Origin: CAZFER01 sp964517495
GTDB taxonomy: Bacteria > Hinthialibacterota > Hinthialibacteria > Hinthialibacterales > Hinthialibacteraceae
Direction: 5' to 3'
NCBI GenBank assembly: GCA_964517495.1
Contig: CAZFER010000009.1
Coordinates: 61,313 to 125,312 of the forward strand
DNA: 64,000 bases
Of this stretch, positions 62,330-64,000 are shown piece after piece. The number at the start of each line of letters is the position of its first letter. Position 1 is the stretch's first letter. The translations under genes and the position numbers were made by a program. The notes below the pieces were generated by a model. That model had not been told where the DNA came from, did no database searches, and saw only the letters and a list, made by a program, of their open reading frames with translations.

Positions 62330-62372
62330 AATGTATACATTAGTATTATACATTAAAATTGATTTCTGTCGA
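62330..62372 (-). promoter_or_regulatory. VapBC promoter and operator
   Basis: On the minus strand TCGACA (plus 62367-62372), a 16-nt spacer and TATAAT (plus 62345-62350) make a good promoter. A perfect palindrome AATGTATACATT (62330-62341) lies just downstream of the -10, with another TATACATT half-site next to it. RHH antitoxins bind such sites. Confidence 0.75.
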
Positions 62373-62401
62373 TATAATATGCCTGAATTCCATTTCATTA
62401 T

Positions 62402-62974
62402 CTACAGTTTCAACCGAAGATTAAACTTTTCCCACGGAGAGGGTGTAAACCACTCAACATCGGGCAGCCAGGGTTGAACATATAAATAACGTTCCAAAAT
62501 AACCCGGGTGAAATGATGATATTTTTGCTTCACATCCACCCCGTAATTTGCTTTAAGGTATTGTTTCTCCTTCGCGTTAAATCCAGTCCATTGAAGAATG
62601 AATTCCACCTTGATAATCCGGGCTCGAATACCATTTTTTGACCAAAAACTATTTCCTTGGTTTCCCCTCCTAATCCAATCCACAAACGCTGTAATTTGCC
62701 ATGAACCCGTGCGAGTCGTGTATACAAAATATCCTTCATCTTTCTCATCCCAAATATCATCCCCATTGCCATATAGATCATACTACAGGACATCAGTGGA
62801 TTTTGAAATATTCACCCTCCCCGGTAATTTAAAATCACCTTGCTGCGGTGGAAATTCAGGCTCCCATCCCCAGTCAGCTGTGGCATCAAAAATCCCCACG
62901 CTGGCGGTATCCTGCGCCATAAGAATAGGTGATAACAATACAAAAAGAAGAACAGATAAACAAATCTGCTTCAT
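62402..62974 (-). pseudogene. Secreted protein with DUF1349-like sequence, broken by an in-frame TAG
   Basis: ATG at 62974 has AAGGA just upstream, and the signal peptide is intact (MKQICLSVLLFVLLSPILMAQ). At 62783-62785 the frame hits TAG, but the same frame continues with YDLYGNGDDIWDEKDEGYFVY then SKNGIRARI, a GxGxDIW pattern typical of DUF1349-like carbohydrate-binding domains that would follow smoothly. A single Gln-to-amber change would explain it. After about residue 120 the rest (VDVKQKYHHFTRV to NLRLKL) no longer resembles that family. The function is lost unless TAG is suppressed. Confidence 0.75.
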
Positions 62975-63107
62975 AAAAAATCCTTATAAATTCAATCAAT
63001 TCTCTAAACTATTGTGACATATTGACCGGAAAATGAGAAGAGAAAAATTGGTGGGAGGCTTTTCCGGACATCCTCATTATGATAACACCCAAACAGTGAA
63101 TCTTCAC

Positions 63108-63443
63108 TCAGAATGGTATTTCATCGTCATATATTTCATGAGATAAGGGTTCGTACTTATCATGGGAAGGTTCTTCTATGGGAGGTTTTGATTTCTTCTT
63201 TGGTCCTGGCTTGTTAATTGACTTGGATTTTGAGTCACCAAATTTCTTCTCATATAATTCACGAATCCAAATTTTGACAGGCGCTTTCCAAAGTTTACTT
63301 TTATCGGGAATATTTTTTATCAGCGATTTCGGTTTAAAACCAAGTTCCTTCGCCTTTCGAATATCCTCAGTATTCAAACGACAAAGTTTCTTGGCCTTTG
63401 CCCACTTCGCATCCTTGGGTGACATTTTTTTATTCTTGCGCAT
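63108..63443 (-). CDS. Small conserved basic protein of unknown function
   Basis: 111 residues from the ATG at 63443 (MRKNKKMSPKDAKW); a TTG at 63461 is in frame. SPKDAKWAKAKKLCRLN and KELGFKPKSLIKNIPDKS form a pattern I have met in short hypothetical proteins of many Gram-negative genomes, with a WKAPVKIWIRELYE segment following. The last ~40 residues are rich in Lys, Pro and acidic residues and probably unfolded. Nucleic-acid binding is possible but unproven. The gene stands alone. Confidence 0.7.
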   Translation of the reverse strand: MRKNKKMSPKDAKWAKAKKLCRLNTEDIRKAKELGFKPKSLIKNIPDKSKLWKAPVKIWIRELYEKKFGDSKSKSINKPGPKKKSKPPIEEPSHDKYEPLSHEIYDDEIPF

Positions 63444-63781
63444 CGACTTTTTATTTACCAATCATACAATATAATCTGATACAAATTTAAGATAACCACG
63501 TGAGCCCGGCGAAACAGATGAATGAGTGTGTATGGAATGAAGAACCACCCGAAGTGCATCGATCCAGATTTTTTCCGAAACATCACTGCGCATTTCTCGA
63601 CATCACCTACACCCTATACAAAATGAAAAATTGAAACTTAATCCTCTAATATATTTATACCCAAAACAAATCGATCATTTGTTTTCACATAGTCAAATAG
63701 TTTACCATTTAAACATCAATGTAAAGTGCGTGAGCACCAAGGATAAAACACCGTTCTTCACCCTTAAAAAAGGTATGGCAA

Positions 63782-63822
63782 CCATTCCCCTCCCAAGCCT
63801 GGAGGGGCTAGGGGAGGGTTGA
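63782..63822 (+). repeat. Single copy of the G-rich repeat arm
   Basis: Begins CCATTCCCCTC and ends GGAGGGGCTAGGGGAGGG, the same as arm A at 58726-58762 apart from a short central difference. No inverted partner is present here. Confidence 0.78.
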
Positions 63823-63871
63823 AGGATTAGCACACAATCTCAATTGATTAATCATCGGCAAACCACCCGGG

Positions 63872-63893
63872 GAGCGGGCATCCCTGCCCGCTC
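63872..63893. repeat. Short GC-rich palindrome
   Basis: GAGCGGGCA and TGCCCGCTC are perfect 9-bp arms around TCCC. It stands in non-coding DNA without a T-tract and looks like a REP-type or decayed mobile repeat rather than a terminator. Confidence 0.6.
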
Positions 63894-64000
63894 GGCATAC
63901 GCTCAAACATAGCTATTCCCACCCACCCATCGACAACGCACTCTCCCCGCTCGTCACACCCTAAAGCCCAATAGCAATAAGTAATAATTACCCCGTACTA

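Larger units (their letters stand above)
63444..64000. other. Non-coding end of window with repeat copies
   Basis: Apart from the start codon region of the basic protein, no frame has coding character. It holds a second copy of the G-rich repeat (63782-63822) and a perfect GC palindrome GAGCGGGCA/TGCCCGCTC with loop TCCC (63872-63893). Nothing else is seen. Confidence 0.5.

Overview
The window is a bacterial chromosome segment of moderate GC with about fifty genes on both strands, standard genetic code (TAA, TAG and TGA all end genes) and no rRNA, tRNA, CRISPR array, prophage or intact insertion sequence. The gene content suggests an uncultured, environmental, Gram-negative-type heterotroph: a methyltransferase-PQQ propeller protein, a Tat-exported Gfo/Idh/MocA oxidoreductase, a DUF1080 protein, a dockerin protein with a Pro/Thr/Glu linker, a periplasmic alpha-2-macroglobulin and two PilT ATPases. 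Planctomycete-, Poribacteria-, Omnitrophota- or Sumerlaeota-like lineages share this repertoire, but the sequence alone does not let me choose a phylum.

Layout. 1-6.7 kb: the 5' part of a secreted methyltransferase/beta-propeller gene, a membrane protein, a long inverted-repeat element, alanine racemase and an SLC13-type transporter. 6.7-13.3 kb: a minus-strand cluster of sugar nucleotidyltransferase, galactokinase and a stand-alone AICAR formyltransferase, then a dockerin protein, an MFS transporter and a family 2 glycosyltransferase. 13.6-15.7 kb: a sigma-54-type promoter followed by a structured RNA with its own terminator, then a Pho-box-like direct repeat in front of a PiT phosphate transporter. 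15.7-25.5 kb: two PilT paralogs, an intact and a decayed oxidoreductase, an ECF sigma/anti-sigma pair and secreted proteins. 25.5-28 kb: an ArsR-controlled persulfide/rhodanese operon. 28-30.7 kb: a transposase relic containing a hicB-like gene, then two secreted proteins. 30.8-36 kb: a three-gene NADH-diaphorase operon (NuoE/F/G-like) with a -24/-12 promoter, upstream palindromes and a sigma-54 activator gene just upstream. 36-48.6 kb: a small lipoprotein, a TPR protein, pyrD, a large glycosyltransferase and a 2707-residue alpha-2-macroglobulin-like protein. 48.8-61.6 kb: galactonate dehydratase-like enzyme, SGNH hydrolase, SPFH/NfeD pair, possible glycosidase, RsbW-like kinase, mnmG, GT-C glycosyltransferase, DegT aminotransferase and a second nucleotidyltransferase. 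61.7-64 kb: a VapBC pair, a secreted-protein pseudogene, a small conserved protein and repeat-bearing non-coding DNA.

The most interesting signals are regulatory. A sigma-54 circuit seems to link a GAF-PAS-AAA-Fis activator, an orphan diaphorase operon and a small RNA whose three hairpins each show GGA in the loop, as CsrA/RsmA-binding RNAs do. A Pho box precedes the phosphate transporter, and overlapping face-to-face promoters share an ArsR-type palindrome. The giant macroglobulin lacks the thioester motif and appears to repeat a TPR-plus-MG module at both ends. All assignments come from reading the sequence; no database search was possible.
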